Assembly (NCBI GenBank): GCA_020443425.1
Contig: JAGRIE010000008.1
Location: forward strand, 78,678 to 142,677
Length of the DNA stretch: 64,000 bases
Direction of reading: 5' to 3'
DNA from: Halioglobus sp.
GTDB taxonomy: Bacteria > Pseudomonadota > Gammaproteobacteria > Pseudomonadales > Halieaceae
Both the position numbers and the translations under genes were made by a program. This document shows, in pieces, positions 26,191 through 35,089 of the stretch. The notes below the pieces were generated by a model. It did no database searches. It saw nothing but the letters and a program-made list of their open reading frames with translations, and was not told the DNA's origin. Numbering within the stretch: position 1 is the first letter of the stretch; the number at the start of each line of letters is the position of its first letter.

Positions 26191-27105
26191 CTGTCTGCGC
26201 GCGGCCTCGATAATGCGAAGTGCCGCCGGGTGTTTCAGTTTGCGCTCTGGCGAGATCGCAAAATAGGTCTCCTCCACCCCGCTGGCCCGCCCGATGTAGC
26301 GCGCGTGATACATCTGCTCCACCTCCTCGCTGATTGCGGCGGGGGAGGGGAACAGGCCGTTCCCCGATTCGCCAAACGCCTTCATCAGTGCGCTGTCCTC
26401 GAATTCCGCCACCAGTCTGGGCGACACCTCGTGCTGTTCAAACCAGTCCTCCAGCGGGCGCCGGATAGGATTGTCCTTGGTCGGCAGCAGGATGGGGGCC
26501 TCATCCAGGGACGCCGGGAAATTGCGCTCGTACTGTCGCGTGGCGCCGCGGCGGCCGAAAATCGCGATCTCGCTGGAACCCAGCGCATGACTGAAAGCCT
26601 TCACTGACAGACCGGAGGGTACAGGGCGATCCGACAGGATCAGGTCGAGCTGGTGCACGGCCAGCTCGCCCAGCAGGCGCTGCAGTCCTCCCTCACGGCA
26701 GACCAGCCTGACCGGCAGCTCGGCATGGAAAACAGGCTGCAGTATACGCGAGGCAATCAGCTTGGGAATGGAGCTGACGACGCCCACTGACAGCAGCGCC
26801 GGCGCCACCATCTGCCCCGTTTTGACACGTGAAGCCAGCTCCGCGCCGAGCGAGAATATCTCGTCCGCATACTCGTAGACCATGCGCCCGGTTGCCGTCA
26901 TGGCGAGACCGCGACCGGCCCGCTGAAACAGCGGTTCACCCACGGCCACCTCGAGCAGCTTCAACTGCCCGCTGATGGTCTGCGGCGTCAGGTGCAGGAC
27001 CTGCGAGGCCCTGGCGATACTGCCCTCGCGGGCAACCGTCCAGAAATACTGCAGGTGATTGTAATTGAGGTGTCGCACCGTGCTCTCAGCGCCACCGCCG
27101 CCCAT
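26179..27105 (-). CDS. NhaR-type LysR-family regulator
   Basis: A 308-residue LysR-type protein. The N-terminal segment [20 protein letters not shown] followed by [12 protein letters not shown] is the winged helix-turn-helix of the NhaR group, where NYNHLxYFW is distinctive. The effector domain occupies the rest. The annotated ATG at 27105 gives [13 protein letters not shown]; a GTG nine codons later would give the usual NhaR-like N-terminus and is a strong alternative. E. coli NhaR activates the nhaA sodium/proton antiporter with Na+ as signal, but no antiporter is near, so the target is unknown. Upstream lies the SDR gene on the same strand with 20 bases between them, so they may be co-transcribed. 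Confidence 0.87.
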   Translation of the reverse strand: MGGGGAESTVRHLNYNHLQYFWTVAREGSIARASQVLHLTPQTISGQLKLLEVAVGEPLFQRAGRGLAMTATGRMVYEYADEIFSLGAELASRVKTGQMVAPALLSVGVVSSIPKLIASRILQPVFHAELPVRLVCREGGLQRLLGELAVHQLDLILSDRPVPSGLSVKAFSHALGSSEIAIFGRRGATRQYERNFPASLDEAPILLPTKDNPIRRPLEDWFEQHEVSPRLVAEFEDSALMKAFGESGNGLFPSPAAISEEVEQMYHARYIGRASGVEETYFAISPERKLKHPAALRIIEAARRQLLV

Positions 27106-27125
27106 GGCCCCGCGCTTTCATCGCT

Positions 27126-27911
27126 TCACATCGCCGCGAAGAAAGCCGGGATATTGGGCTGGTTGTTGCTGCTGCCCAGCCCGCCGTCGATCACAATCTC
27201 GGTGCCGGTGATGTAGCTCGCCGCCGGGGAGAGCAGAAAAACGACGAGCTGCGCCACGTCCTCGGGGGTGCCGGCGCGCTGCAGTGGAACGCGTCCCAAC
27301 CAGTCGTCCAGCAGGCCGTCAATCATTCCTGTGCCGGCTGTCAGTGGCGTGGCGATATAGCCGGGGCAGACCGCCGTGGCGCGAATGCCCTCGGCCGCGT
27401 GGTCGAGACCGATGGTGCGCGTCAGGTTGATGACGCCGGCCTTGGCCGCATTGTAGGCGGCAAAACCGTAATCCGCGCGCACGCCGCTGAGGGATGCGAT
27501 ATTGACGATGCTGCCGCCACCGCGCCTGCGCAGAAGCGGAATGGCTGCCCGGCAGGCGTGGAATACGCCGGTCAGGTCGATATTGATGACACTGTGCCAC
27601 TCCTCGACAGGCATATCTGCCACAGTGCCGAGGCTGCCGATGCCAGCGCTGTTCACGGCGCCATCCAGCCCCCCGAAGGCTGTCTCCGCCAGCTCGCAGG
27701 CCGCCTCCAGTTGTTCGAGCCGGGTCACGTCGGTGTGCAGATAGCGCAACTGTGTCGGGAACCGGGCTGCCAGCGCCCCGCCCACCTCATCGTTGAGGTC
27801 GGCAATCACGGCCGTGCCCTGATGCGTTGCGATGTACTCCACCACGGCTGCGCCGATACCGGAGGCGCCGCCAGTGACGAGATAGGTTTTACCGGTGAAA
27901 TCAATGTCCAT
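27126..27911 (-). CDS. Classical short-chain dehydrogenase/reductase
   Basis: A 261-residue SDR with TGGASGIG (cofactor glycine motif, residues 13-20), the aspartate-ending second strand AVIADLN (NAD preference), VNSAGIGSLG, catalytic serine in NIASLSG and YNAAK as YxxxK. The C-terminal VIDGGLGSS is typical. It would interconvert a hydroxyl and ketone; substrate unknown, with hydroxysteroid, 3-hydroxyacyl-CoA or sugar alcohol all possible. It lies downstream of the amidohydrolase gene and upstream of the LysR gene on the same strand. Confidence 0.9.
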   Translation of the reverse strand: MDIDFTGKTYLVTGGASGIGAAVVEYIATHQGTAVIADLNDEVGGALAARFPTQLRYLHTDVTRLEQLEAACELAETAFGGLDGAVNSAGIGSLGTVADMPVEEWHSVINIDLTGVFHACRAAIPLLRRRGGGSIVNIASLSGVRADYGFAAYNAAKAGVINLTRTIGLDHAAEGIRATAVCPGYIATPLTAGTGMIDGLLDDWLGRVPLQRAGTPEDVAQLVVFLLSPAASYITGTEIVIDGGLGSSNNQPNIPAFFAAM

Positions 27912-27968
27912 AATGCGCGCATGCCCCCTCGGCCTGGTGCTGTTGCTGTGGTCCCGGATGTGTGCTGC

Positions 27969-29222
27969 TCACACCGGCTGCTGGATATCGCTGATACTCG
28001 GGCCGATGCGCGCGGCGGTCTGCTCCATCAACTGGCGGTCAAAGCCGAACACGTCGATGGCTTTCTCGCCCAGTATGCTGCGGATTTCACTCTCCTGCAC
28101 TGCGTGGAATGTCTCACGCAGTTTGTGCATGGTGTTGGGCCAGGTGCCCTCCATATGCGGGTAGTCCGACCCCCACATCAGCTTGTCGACGCCGATCGCA
28201 TGGCGACTGCCGATCTCATGCGGTGCCAGGAAGGAGGCGCCGATAAAGCAGTTGCGCTGGAAGTACTCCTGCGGGGTCAGCGATAAATCTTTCATGAAAT
28301 GTGCAAATATCGGGTTGTCGATCTTGAACTTGAGTACTCTCAGCGTTTCCAGAATCCAGGCGCAGCCGGTTTCAGTGAACACCATTTTCAGCTTGGGGTG
28401 ACGTTCGAATGCGCCCGACCACAGCAGTGCGGTAAAAGGGCGGTGCGCCCACATATCCACCTCACTGATGAACATCATGGTGGCGTTGGGCACGTCGCCG
28501 TAGTCCGGCGACCAACCGGAGTGGGTGTGGATAGGCATATCCAGTTCTTCGCAGACACTCCACAGCGGTTCATAGTGCCGGTAATCGTGATAAAAGGGAT
28601 TGGGGCCGGTGCTGGTGGGGAGCAGTACGCCACCGAACAGACCGCGTTTATGGGCGTCGCGGACCTCGTTCACTGCCACCTGGATATCGTCCACGTTGAT
28701 GATGGCGACGCCGGCGTGGCGACCGGGATTTTTGCTGCACATATCGGCCAGCCAGAGATTGTAGGCGCGATTGCCGACCAGGCTCTGCTCCGGTGTCACC
28801 TCGTGGCGGTACTGCATCAGGCCGGCACCGAACGGCGCCATCTGCGGAAACACGATTTCTCCGGCAATACCATCGGCCTCCAGTTCCTGCAGCCGGATGT
28901 CGGGTTCGTATTCGCCGCGGCGCGGCGCGATCATGCTGTCGGGGTCGCAGAGGTAATCCCAGAGCTCGGCATCGGTGGCGCGGGCCGCGCTGGACGCCGC
29001 TGTGGGATCCATGCGGCCCGCGCCCTGGTCGCCGGAACGGGCGTTGAATTCCTGCGCCGCTTCCTGGTCGAAAAACGTCCCCATGCGTTTCATCATTTCA
29101 CGCGCATACTGCAGCCACCAGGCATCAGCCGCCGCGTGAAATTCTTTCGGCATGTAGGGTTTGTAGCCTTCGGGCAGCGCGCCAGCATGACAATCGGAGC
29201 TGATCATTACCACATTGGACAT
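27969..29222 (-). CDS. Amidohydrolase-2 family metal-dependent hydrolase
   Basis: A 417-residue protein from ATG 29222 (MSNVVMISSDCHAG), with GGGAG-type ribosome site. The N-terminal SSDCHAG gives the first metal ligand region, HTHSGWSP the second, and WGSDYPHMEGTWP the conserved C-terminal Asp motif. These mark the ACMSD-like PF04909 group. Such proteins decarboxylate or hydrolyse ring-cleavage products and often occur in aromatic and steroid degradation islands of proteobacteria. The 83-codon upstream extension of the frame lacks family features and is rejected. The 320 bases between this start and the META gene end show no gene I can support, only promoter-type sequence. Confidence 0.87.
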   Translation of the reverse strand: MSNVVMISSDCHAGALPEGYKPYMPKEFHAAADAWWLQYAREMMKRMGTFFDQEAAQEFNARSGDQGAGRMDPTAASSAARATDAELWDYLCDPDSMIAPRRGEYEPDIRLQELEADGIAGEIVFPQMAPFGAGLMQYRHEVTPEQSLVGNRAYNLWLADMCSKNPGRHAGVAIINVDDIQVAVNEVRDAHKRGLFGGVLLPTSTGPNPFYHDYRHYEPLWSVCEELDMPIHTHSGWSPDYGDVPNATMMFISEVDMWAHRPFTALLWSGAFERHPKLKMVFTETGCAWILETLRVLKFKIDNPIFAHFMKDLSLTPQEYFQRNCFIGASFLAPHEIGSRHAIGVDKLMWGSDYPHMEGTWPNTMHKLRETFHAVQESEIRSILGEKAIDVFGFDRQLMEQTAARIGPSISDIQQPV

Positions 29223-29542
29223 GTTTTTCTCCCTCGCGTTTCGTTGAGTGTCCAGCAGTGTATTTGAGCGGCGAGCGAGATAGCAAGTTGCCGTCAGCGC
29301 GTCTTCGACAGCATGCTGTACCGAAACGATAATTCTTTGCAGATATGAGGCAAATCCATGGGTGTTGCAGCGCCTGCGCACCCGCGCTGCCGAGACGATG
29401 GACAGTGTTGTGCGAAAATCGCTGGAGCTGCGCGCAGTCGGTTTGCTGATGCCGAAGATCTGGCCGTGCAACCGTTTTGTCGGGCGCTGAGCCGGGCTCG
29501 CGCAGTGACGGTCCCGGGCGCCGGCTCAGTCATCGCCAGCCG

Positions 29543-30073
29543 TTACTGCGGCCCGGAATCGCGCAGGAAAGTCAGCGCTTTGTTATCCCCGGCGTACAGG
29601 CGCAAGGTGGCACCGTTGATAGTGAAGGTGGATACCGCGCCAAGCCGTTCCAGAAAGATGCGCTCTGCGGCCATGGCGTCTGTTGGCCCCGCCATCATGG
29701 TACTCGCACCGAGGATAAAGCTGATACGTCCTGTCAGGGGGGCTGTCTTGAGCCGGGCGCGATAGCGATTCACGCCGCTGAAACCCGCCACGGTGCCATC
29801 CGGCATCACCTGCAGCGTGGCTGCATTATCCTGGGACTCAGCCCTTATGCCGTCAACGGCGACCAGTGTCCAGCTGCCCAGTAGGCCGGCGAAATCCCCG
29901 CTCACCACGTTTTCCGTCGGCAGTATGTTTTCCTGGGCCGCGTCGACGACCACACCCGGCTCGGTGTCCACAGCCGGTCCGGTCGCCGTGGGGGCCGCAT
30001 AAGACGCTGTCGCCACTGCCAGCAGGCCCCAGCAGAGTCCGGGCAGGGTTTTTCGCGCGCTGTGCAGCATCAT
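29543..30073 (-). CDS. Secreted META-domain protein
   Basis: A 176-residue exported protein starting MMLHSARKTLPGLCWGLLAV, with signal cleavage after SYA. The C-terminal two thirds form one META/HslJ-like domain: LLGSWTLVAVDG, GFSGVNRYRA, and GPTDAMAAERIFLERLG. The heat-shock lipoprotein HslJ and Leishmania META1 define the family; its molecular role is poorly known, with links to motility and drug tolerance. A 65-residue linker precedes the domain. Standalone gene; the 5' extension of the frame to 30313 lies over the end of the GNAT gene and is not used. Confidence 0.82.
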   Translation of the reverse strand: MMLHSARKTLPGLCWGLLAVATASYAAPTATGPAVDTEPGVVVDAAQENILPTENVVSGDFAGLLGSWTLVAVDGIRAESQDNAATLQVMPDGTVAGFSGVNRYRARLKTAPLTGRISFILGASTMMAGPTDAMAAERIFLERLGAVSTFTINGATLRLYAGDNKALTFLRDSGPQ

Positions 30074-30272
30074 GGGCCTCAGTGTTGTTGCGGGTCGGAT
30101 GGGGTTCAAGATTGGGTACAGAGTATAATCGCGGCGGGTGGTCGGGTGCCAGATGCGGGGGAGCGATCGCCAGCAGCACGACGGGAAAGACCCGGCTGTC
30201 AGGCGCTGTGGTCTTGGGTGCGCGCTGCATGTCGCCAGTTGTAAAGAAAGGTGACGTTGCCGGATGAGCGGT

Positions 30273-30890
30273 TCAACTGCCGTGTGTGCCCGCTGTGGTA
30301 TCCGCGTTCGCATCTGAGTGGGGCTCCCGCCACATCAGCCATACCGGGGGGGCAGAGGCGGCAAAACGGATTTGTTGCAGCACCTTGAAGCCGTGGCCCT
30401 CATAGAACGGGAGGTTTTCCGCCTTGGAGTTTTCCAGATAGGCGGGAATGCCCTCCATATCACAGCGCTGTAGCAGCGGTTTGATCAGTGCAGTGCCCAG
30501 TCCGCGGCCTTTGTTGCCCGGCGTGACACCGATGGCAAAGAGGTAGTAGTGCGGTGTCTTGGGGTGGTATTTCTCGGTCTTGGCGCCGCTGAGCAGCATG
30601 CGGTACACGCCTTTCAGCCCGCCGAGTTTCATGATTTTCACCACATTGGAGAGTGTGACCGGCCAGTTCAGCTTCTGGTCCGGCCCCAGCCAGGATGCCG
30701 CGCCGCGTCCCTGGGGATCCAGGTAGGTGAGCCGGTGGGGGATCAATACCGGCAGGGTTATCTCGAAGAACGGTTGCACCGAGGGCGGGTGGTTGCAGGT
30801 CCAGTTGATGACAGGGTCATCCGCGAAGGCCTCGGCAATGACGCGAATGGCCTGGTCGGTGTTGGTGGCATCTACGGGCGTAAAATTCAT
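30273..30890 (-). CDS. GNAT-family N-acetyltransferase
   Basis: A 205-residue acetyltransferase. The acetyl-CoA-binding motif A is seen as LFAIGVTPGNKGRGLGTALI (Q/RxxGxG/A as NKGRGLG), followed by YLENSKAENLPFYEGHGF, the motif-B pattern in which N, Y and G are conserved. The N-terminal part FADDPVINW is typical of the subgroup often annotated as puromycin-acetyltransferase-like GNATs. ATG 30890 is used; a GTG at 30914 is possible. Acceptor unknown. Confidence 0.87.
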   Translation of the reverse strand: MNFTPVDATNTDQAIRVIAEAFADDPVINWTCNHPPSVQPFFEITLPVLIPHRLTYLDPQGRGAASWLGPDQKLNWPVTLSNVVKIMKLGGLKGVYRMLLSGAKTEKYHPKTPHYYLFAIGVTPGNKGRGLGTALIKPLLQRCDMEGIPAYLENSKAENLPFYEGHGFKVLQQIRFAASAPPVWLMWREPHSDANADTTAGTHGS

Positions 30891-30914
30891 AGCGGAAAGA
30901 CGTCCTGGCTGCAC

Positions 30915-31367
30915 TGGTTTGCCCGGGGCAATTTAGCACAATTGCCGCCGCTTCTGCATCGTACTTCTCGGTGCGGCCAAATTGCAGGCCGCGTCCGTCG
31001 CTGGAGGACTCGCCGTGATTGCGCAGGTCAAATGCAGTCAGCAGCCTATTGGTGTTCCACTGCGCGTGCCGCCGCCGCACTATACGACTCTCTTTGCCAC
31101 GGACAGGCCGGAGTGCCGGACAGGAGGGTGTATGCGGAGGCGACAGGGAAAGGGCAGGGAAGAAGACGCTCCATCGGCGCCCGCCACGGGAGCGGCGAGA
31201 CCGCGGGCGCACAGGAAGCGGGACGCGCAGCGGGGTGCCGCGCCGACAATCGAGATAGAGGTCAGCGATGCTGATTACCGCACACTGCACATGCCCTGCG
31301 ATGCGCTGGAGGAGGGTGCTGGCAGCGAGCCAGGGCACTGACCCCGGGCTGCTGCGGCAAACAGGCG
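30915..31367. other. 453-base region without a supported gene
   Basis: Several overlapping frames are open here because of high GC, for example 30982-31341 on the plus strand, but none has a ribosome site, family motif or consistent codon pattern. Their translations are arginine-, glycine- and proline-rich in the way of chance frames. The region may hold promoters for the GNAT gene and a degraded gene. Confidence 0.5.
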
Positions 31368-32492
31368 TCAGCCCTGCGGCGTGATCGCGTTGACGTGGTC
31401 CAGCGCTTCGCTGTATTCGTTCAGCAGGCGGAACACAATATCGCGACAGGATTCAACCGTGTTGATCTGCCCGACGACCTGCCCGATCGGGTTGAAGGCC
31501 ACTTTCTGGCAGTCGCCGCTGCCCGCGTAGCGGTGCGTGCGCCGCACGGCGTCGAAGGTCAGGTAGCCCTGCAGGGGCATCGGCAGCGGGTCGGGAGTGT
31601 CGGCCCGCTCCCAGGCTTCGGTCCACTCGTTCTTGAGCATGCGGGCGGTCTTGCCAGTGAACGAGCGAGAGCGCACGGTGTCTTCCGAGGTGGCCTTCAT
31701 GTACGACTCGCGCTGTGCGGGTTCGGCGTTGGCCTCCTCGGAGTTCAGCCACATCGACCCCATCCAGACGCCGGCGACCCCCATGCTCATCGCGGCCAGT
31801 ATCTGGCGGCCGTTGCCGATACCACCCGCTGCCAGCACCGGCAGCGGGGCGACGGCGTCGACCATTTGCGGCCACAGGATCATGGAGGTCACTTCACCGG
31901 CGTGACCGCCGCCTTCCGAGCCCTGGCAGACGATAAAATCCAGTCCCGCCTTCTTGTGGTTGATGCCGTGCTTGAGCCGGCCGGCCAGTGCGCCGATCAG
32001 GCGGCCGGAATCATGGACCTGCTTGATGATGTCGTCCGGGGGCGTGCCCAGCGCGTTGACGATCATGCGGCATTTTGGGCGGGTCAGCGCCTCGTCCACC
32101 AGCAGTTGCGCCTGCACGGCCGAGAAGCTGAGGCTGACCTCATCGTCCTGGTCTGGCCATTCCGGCACGCCCGCATCGGAGAGCAATTTGCTGACAAACT
32201 CCCGGTGTTGCTGGGGAATGGCGTCCTGCAACATCGCGACGAGCTCTTCCGGGCTGGTCTTGTCCATTCCCTCATACTTTTGGGGGATGGCGGTGTCGAC
32301 ACCGTAGATGTGGTCGCCGATATGCGCGTCAATCCAGTCCAGTTCCTCTTTCAGTTTCGCGGGAGAGAACCCGACCGCGCCGAGTACGCCGATGCCGCCG
32401 GCCTTGCTTACCGCCACGACCACGTCGCGGCAGTGGGTGAAGGCGAATATGGGGACGTCAATCCCCAGTTGCTTACAAAATTCAGTTTGCAT
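31368..32492 (-). CDS. Nitronate monooxygenase / 2-nitropropane dioxygenase-like flavoprotein
   Basis: A 374-residue FMN TIM-barrel protein from ATG 32492. The N-terminal CKQLGIDVPIFAFTHCRDVV and KAGGIGVLGAVGFSP, then IVCQGSEGGGHAGEV and PVLAAGGIGNGRQILAAMSM with GVAGVWMGSMWL, follow the NMO/enoyl-reductase FabK-like family. The GGHAG histidine-containing loop is the usual catalytic site. The C-terminal region is longer than in simple NMOs. Members detoxify propionate-3-nitronate; many homologues in lipid or steroid degraders have undefined roles. Divergent from the FadL gene, with 278 bases between them that should contain both promoters. Confidence 0.87.
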   Translation of the reverse strand: MQTEFCKQLGIDVPIFAFTHCRDVVVAVSKAGGIGVLGAVGFSPAKLKEELDWIDAHIGDHIYGVDTAIPQKYEGMDKTSPEELVAMLQDAIPQQHREFVSKLLSDAGVPEWPDQDDEVSLSFSAVQAQLLVDEALTRPKCRMIVNALGTPPDDIIKQVHDSGRLIGALAGRLKHGINHKKAGLDFIVCQGSEGGGHAGEVTSMILWPQMVDAVAPLPVLAAGGIGNGRQILAAMSMGVAGVWMGSMWLNSEEANAEPAQRESYMKATSEDTVRSRSFTGKTARMLKNEWTEAWERADTPDPLPMPLQGYLTFDAVRRTHRYAGSGDCQKVAFNPIGQVVGQINTVESCRDIVFRLLNEYSEALDHVNAITPQG

Positions 32493-32770
32493 GATGTGCC
32501 TCTTCTGTCCGTTTTGTCTGCAAAGACTTCTTGACCGTCGCCACAGTAGCCGACTTGAGAAGGTGATTGAATGGTGAAAGAGGCCGGTAAAACTAGCAAA
32601 TGTTGACGTCTGCCCTCGCTCGCACTGCCGCATACCCTGGTGCGGCTGGCGCGCGAATAATTGTGAAAATTGGTCATCTGACGGGGGCGTTATTTCAGTC
32701 AAATTTTGTTATAAACGGCAGATCACACTATAAAGGCCGATTCTGGCGCTTATTTCGGAGATCAGCAGGC

Positions 32771-34012
32771 ATGAAAAACACCCTGAAAGGCTGCGCGGTG
32801 GCAGCGGCGATGTTGGGCGCGGGCAGCGTATCGGCCGGGGGGCTGTGGTTGAACGAGTACGGCGACTTCGCCGGCGGCCGGGCTGCGGCCGGAGCGTCTG
32901 CCGGGACCGACGAGGCGATGACCATCGCCTACAACCCGGCCAGCCTGTCGCGCCTGCAGGGAAGCCAGTTGTTTGTCTCCGGGGGTGCCTATATCGGGAC
33001 CCTGAAGTTCGATACCAAGTACAGCAACCCGCGCAATGGCTACAACGACGGCGATGACGCCGGCAAGGTGGCGCCGGCGGCGGCGATGGCCTATGTCAAC
33101 GATCTCGGGTCAGACAAGTGGAGCGCCGGTGTGTTTCTCGGCGGTTTGTCCGGCTCCGGTATGAACTACTCGGACGACTGGGTGGGCCGCTACCAGGCGA
33201 CCAACGTATCACTGATGCTGATGGCGCTGGCGCCATCGGTTTCCTACCAGGTGACCGACAAACTCTCGGTGGGCGTGACGGCACAGGCGATCTACGCTGA
33301 CCTGACCCTGGAGATGGCCCTTCCCAGACTCGACCCGAACCTGCCGGATGGCAAGGGCAAACTCGACGGTGACGATGTCAAACCCGGTTTCAACCTGGGC
33401 GCTATGTATGAGCTCTCCCCCCGCACCCGCTTCGGCGTTTTCTACCAAAGCCATGTGGATATCGAGTTCGATGGCGACTTGAAAGGCAGTATTCCGCTGG
33501 TCAATATTGATCCCGGCTCATCCCTGGGGCGCGATGTCTCCACCGATACCAAGATGGATTTTGCCCAGTACGCGCGATTCAGCGTGCACCAGCAGATGAG
33601 TGATCGCTGGAGTGTGGATTTTACCGTGGGCTGGGACGACTGGAGTTCGCTGGGCAATGTGCTGGTCTCTACCCAGGACGGAGCCGCGGGTATCCCCACC
33701 CAGTGGAAAGACACCTATCACTACGCCTGGGGCGCGCAGTACAAACTCAATGAGGACTGGGACCTCACCGGCGGCGTGGCCTATGACTCCAGTCCGGTCG
33801 ACTCCGAAGACCGCAACGCCCAGTTGCCGGTTGACCGGCAGATACGTTACGCGAGCGGTGCGCGGTACAAGGTCAGGGACGGATTGACTGTGGGCGGTTA
33901 CCTGATGTACATGGACCTGGGTAAGGCGCGCATCACTGGAACTCGCTTTGGTGGTGATTACAAAGCCAATGATGTGCTGCAGATTGCCGTGAACGCGAAC
34001 TGGTCCTTCTAG
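32771..34012 (+). CDS. FadL/OmpP1/TodX-family outer membrane channel
   Basis: A 413-residue barrel protein with signal peptide ending in SVSAGG. The mature N-terminus SAGGLWLNEYGDFAGGRAAA, with GASAGTDEAMTIAYNPASLS, is the conserved FadL hatch region (NPA motif). Beta-strands such as DKLSVGVTAQAIYADLTLEM follow, and the protein ends with the aromatic WSF. FadL channels take up long-chain fatty acids or aromatic hydrocarbons by lateral diffusion. A neighbouring sterol-type pathway and nitronate/enoyl flavoprotein suggest a hydrophobic carbon source. Convergent with the DUF481 gene, 6 bases apart. Confidence 0.92.
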   Translation: MKNTLKGCAVAAAMLGAGSVSAGGLWLNEYGDFAGGRAAAGASAGTDEAMTIAYNPASLSRLQGSQLFVSGGAYIGTLKFDTKYSNPRNGYNDGDDAGKVAPAAAMAYVNDLGSDKWSAGVFLGGLSGSGMNYSDDWVGRYQATNVSLMLMALAPSVSYQVTDKLSVGVTAQAIYADLTLEMALPRLDPNLPDGKGKLDGDDVKPGFNLGAMYELSPRTRFGVFYQSHVDIEFDGDLKGSIPLVNIDPGSSLGRDVSTDTKMDFAQYARFSVHQQMSDRWSVDFTVGWDDWSSLGNVLVSTQDGAAGIPTQWKDTYHYAWGAQYKLNEDWDLTGGVAYDSSPVDSEDRNAQLPVDRQIRYASGARYKVRDGLTVGGYLMYMDLGKARITGTRFGGDYKANDVLQIAVNANWSF

Positions 34013-34018
34013 CCACAG

Positions 34019-35011
34019 CTACCACTTGTAGCCGAGGCCCAGCACCCACTCCATGTCGTATTTCTTGCCGTCGAGCGCGCTCAGCCCGGAGCGCTTGTAG
34101 TCCAGCCGGACCTCGGCGATGAGACCCTCGTACAGCGGTACCGTCACCCCGGTCTTCGATTGGAACAGATAGCCATCGGAGATCGAGAACACCCAGCCGA
34201 GGTCTCCCGAGTGGGTCATCGCGATGCCGCGCCAGGGCGTCTGCCAGGACGCGGTCCACTGTGCGGCGGCGCCGGGTTTCATCTCAGGGTTGTCGTCGTT
34301 GTAGTAGTAATACATCTCCATCGGCCCGCCCTGCAGGCTGAGGGTGAGGTTCTCCGCCGGGGTGAAATCGCGACCCTTGCCGCCGCCTACCGCATACACT
34401 TCGTTGAGTGCTTCAAATTTGTCGCGGTAGTAGCGCGTGCGCGCAAACCAGTACCAGCCGTTTTCCCGCAGCCAGTCGTACTGGTAGTTGGCATCGGCAT
34501 CGTCGTCCGTGGTGTCGCCGTCGGAGGTCTCGTAGTCGACAGTGAGACTGACCTTGTGTCGGTGCGTGGGGCGCAGCCACAGCGCGGACAGGTCGATATC
34601 GAGCTCTTCCGAGGGGTTGGCGCCGCGGTCGATGTCCAGCGAAACCGTGACTTTACCCGAGTTGCTGGTGGCGGGCGGCAGGCTGTGCAGGTCGGCAAAG
34701 ACGACCGGCTGTGCAGCCTGCTCTGCGCAATCCAGTGACCAGTGGCTGTTGTTCACCGCGACCAGGCAATCCGTCTGCGGCGGCTGGTGTGCGGCTACCT
34801 CGACCGGAATCCGGCTGCTGGTGTGCAGGGCGATGACATCGCTCTTCGACACCGCAACGTCGCCGATCAGATCCGCTTTCCAGACCAGCGTTTTGGCGCT
34901 GATGCTGGACAACTCCCCCGGCAGTACCGCGCCATTGGCGAGGCGCAATTCGCCGGCGCCGGCACTGCAGGCAAAGCCCAGTAGCAACAGGGTGAAGAGT
35001 GTTCTCAGCAT
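34019..35011 (-). CDS. DUF481-family outer membrane protein
   Basis: A 330-residue exported protein with signal peptide MLRTLFTLLLLGFACSAGA. An N-terminal SH3-like/LSm-type segment (LRLANGAVLPGELSSISAKT) is followed by a barrel of alternating aromatic strands ending in EWVLGLGYKW, the usual end of the DUF481 (YdiY-like) family. Many family members are salt- or envelope-stress-induced. It lies 78 bases downstream of the ABC permease operon on the same strand and might be its last gene, perhaps an outer membrane partner; that is inference. Confidence 0.8.
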   Translation of the reverse strand: MLRTLFTLLLLGFACSAGAGELRLANGAVLPGELSSISAKTLVWKADLIGDVAVSKSDVIALHTSSRIPVEVAAHQPPQTDCLVAVNNSHWSLDCAEQAAQPVVFADLHSLPPATSNSGKVTVSLDIDRGANPSEELDIDLSALWLRPTHRHKVSLTVDYETSDGDTTDDDADANYQYDWLRENGWYWFARTRYYRDKFEALNEVYAVGGGKGRDFTPAENLTLSLQGGPMEMYYYYNDDNPEMKPGAAAQWTASWQTPWRGIAMTHSGDLGWVFSISDGYLFQSKTGVTVPLYEGLIAEVRLDYKRSGLSALDGKKYDMEWVLGLGYKW

Positions 35012-35089
35012 GGTGATGCACCTTTGTAAACGGTTCGGTCAGCCCGCATTGAGGGTATGCGACTGACGGTATCTGTGGGTCGCGCCGGG

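Noticed and set aside
30982-31341. 119-codon plus-strand frame in the gap before the nitronate monooxygenase
   Set aside because: No ribosome site, arginine-rich chance composition, and no family features, although its last 30 residues look slightly more protein-like.
31395-32534. 379-codon plus-strand frame opposite the nitronate monooxygenase
   Set aside because: Shadow of a gene with a clear FMN-barrel signature.
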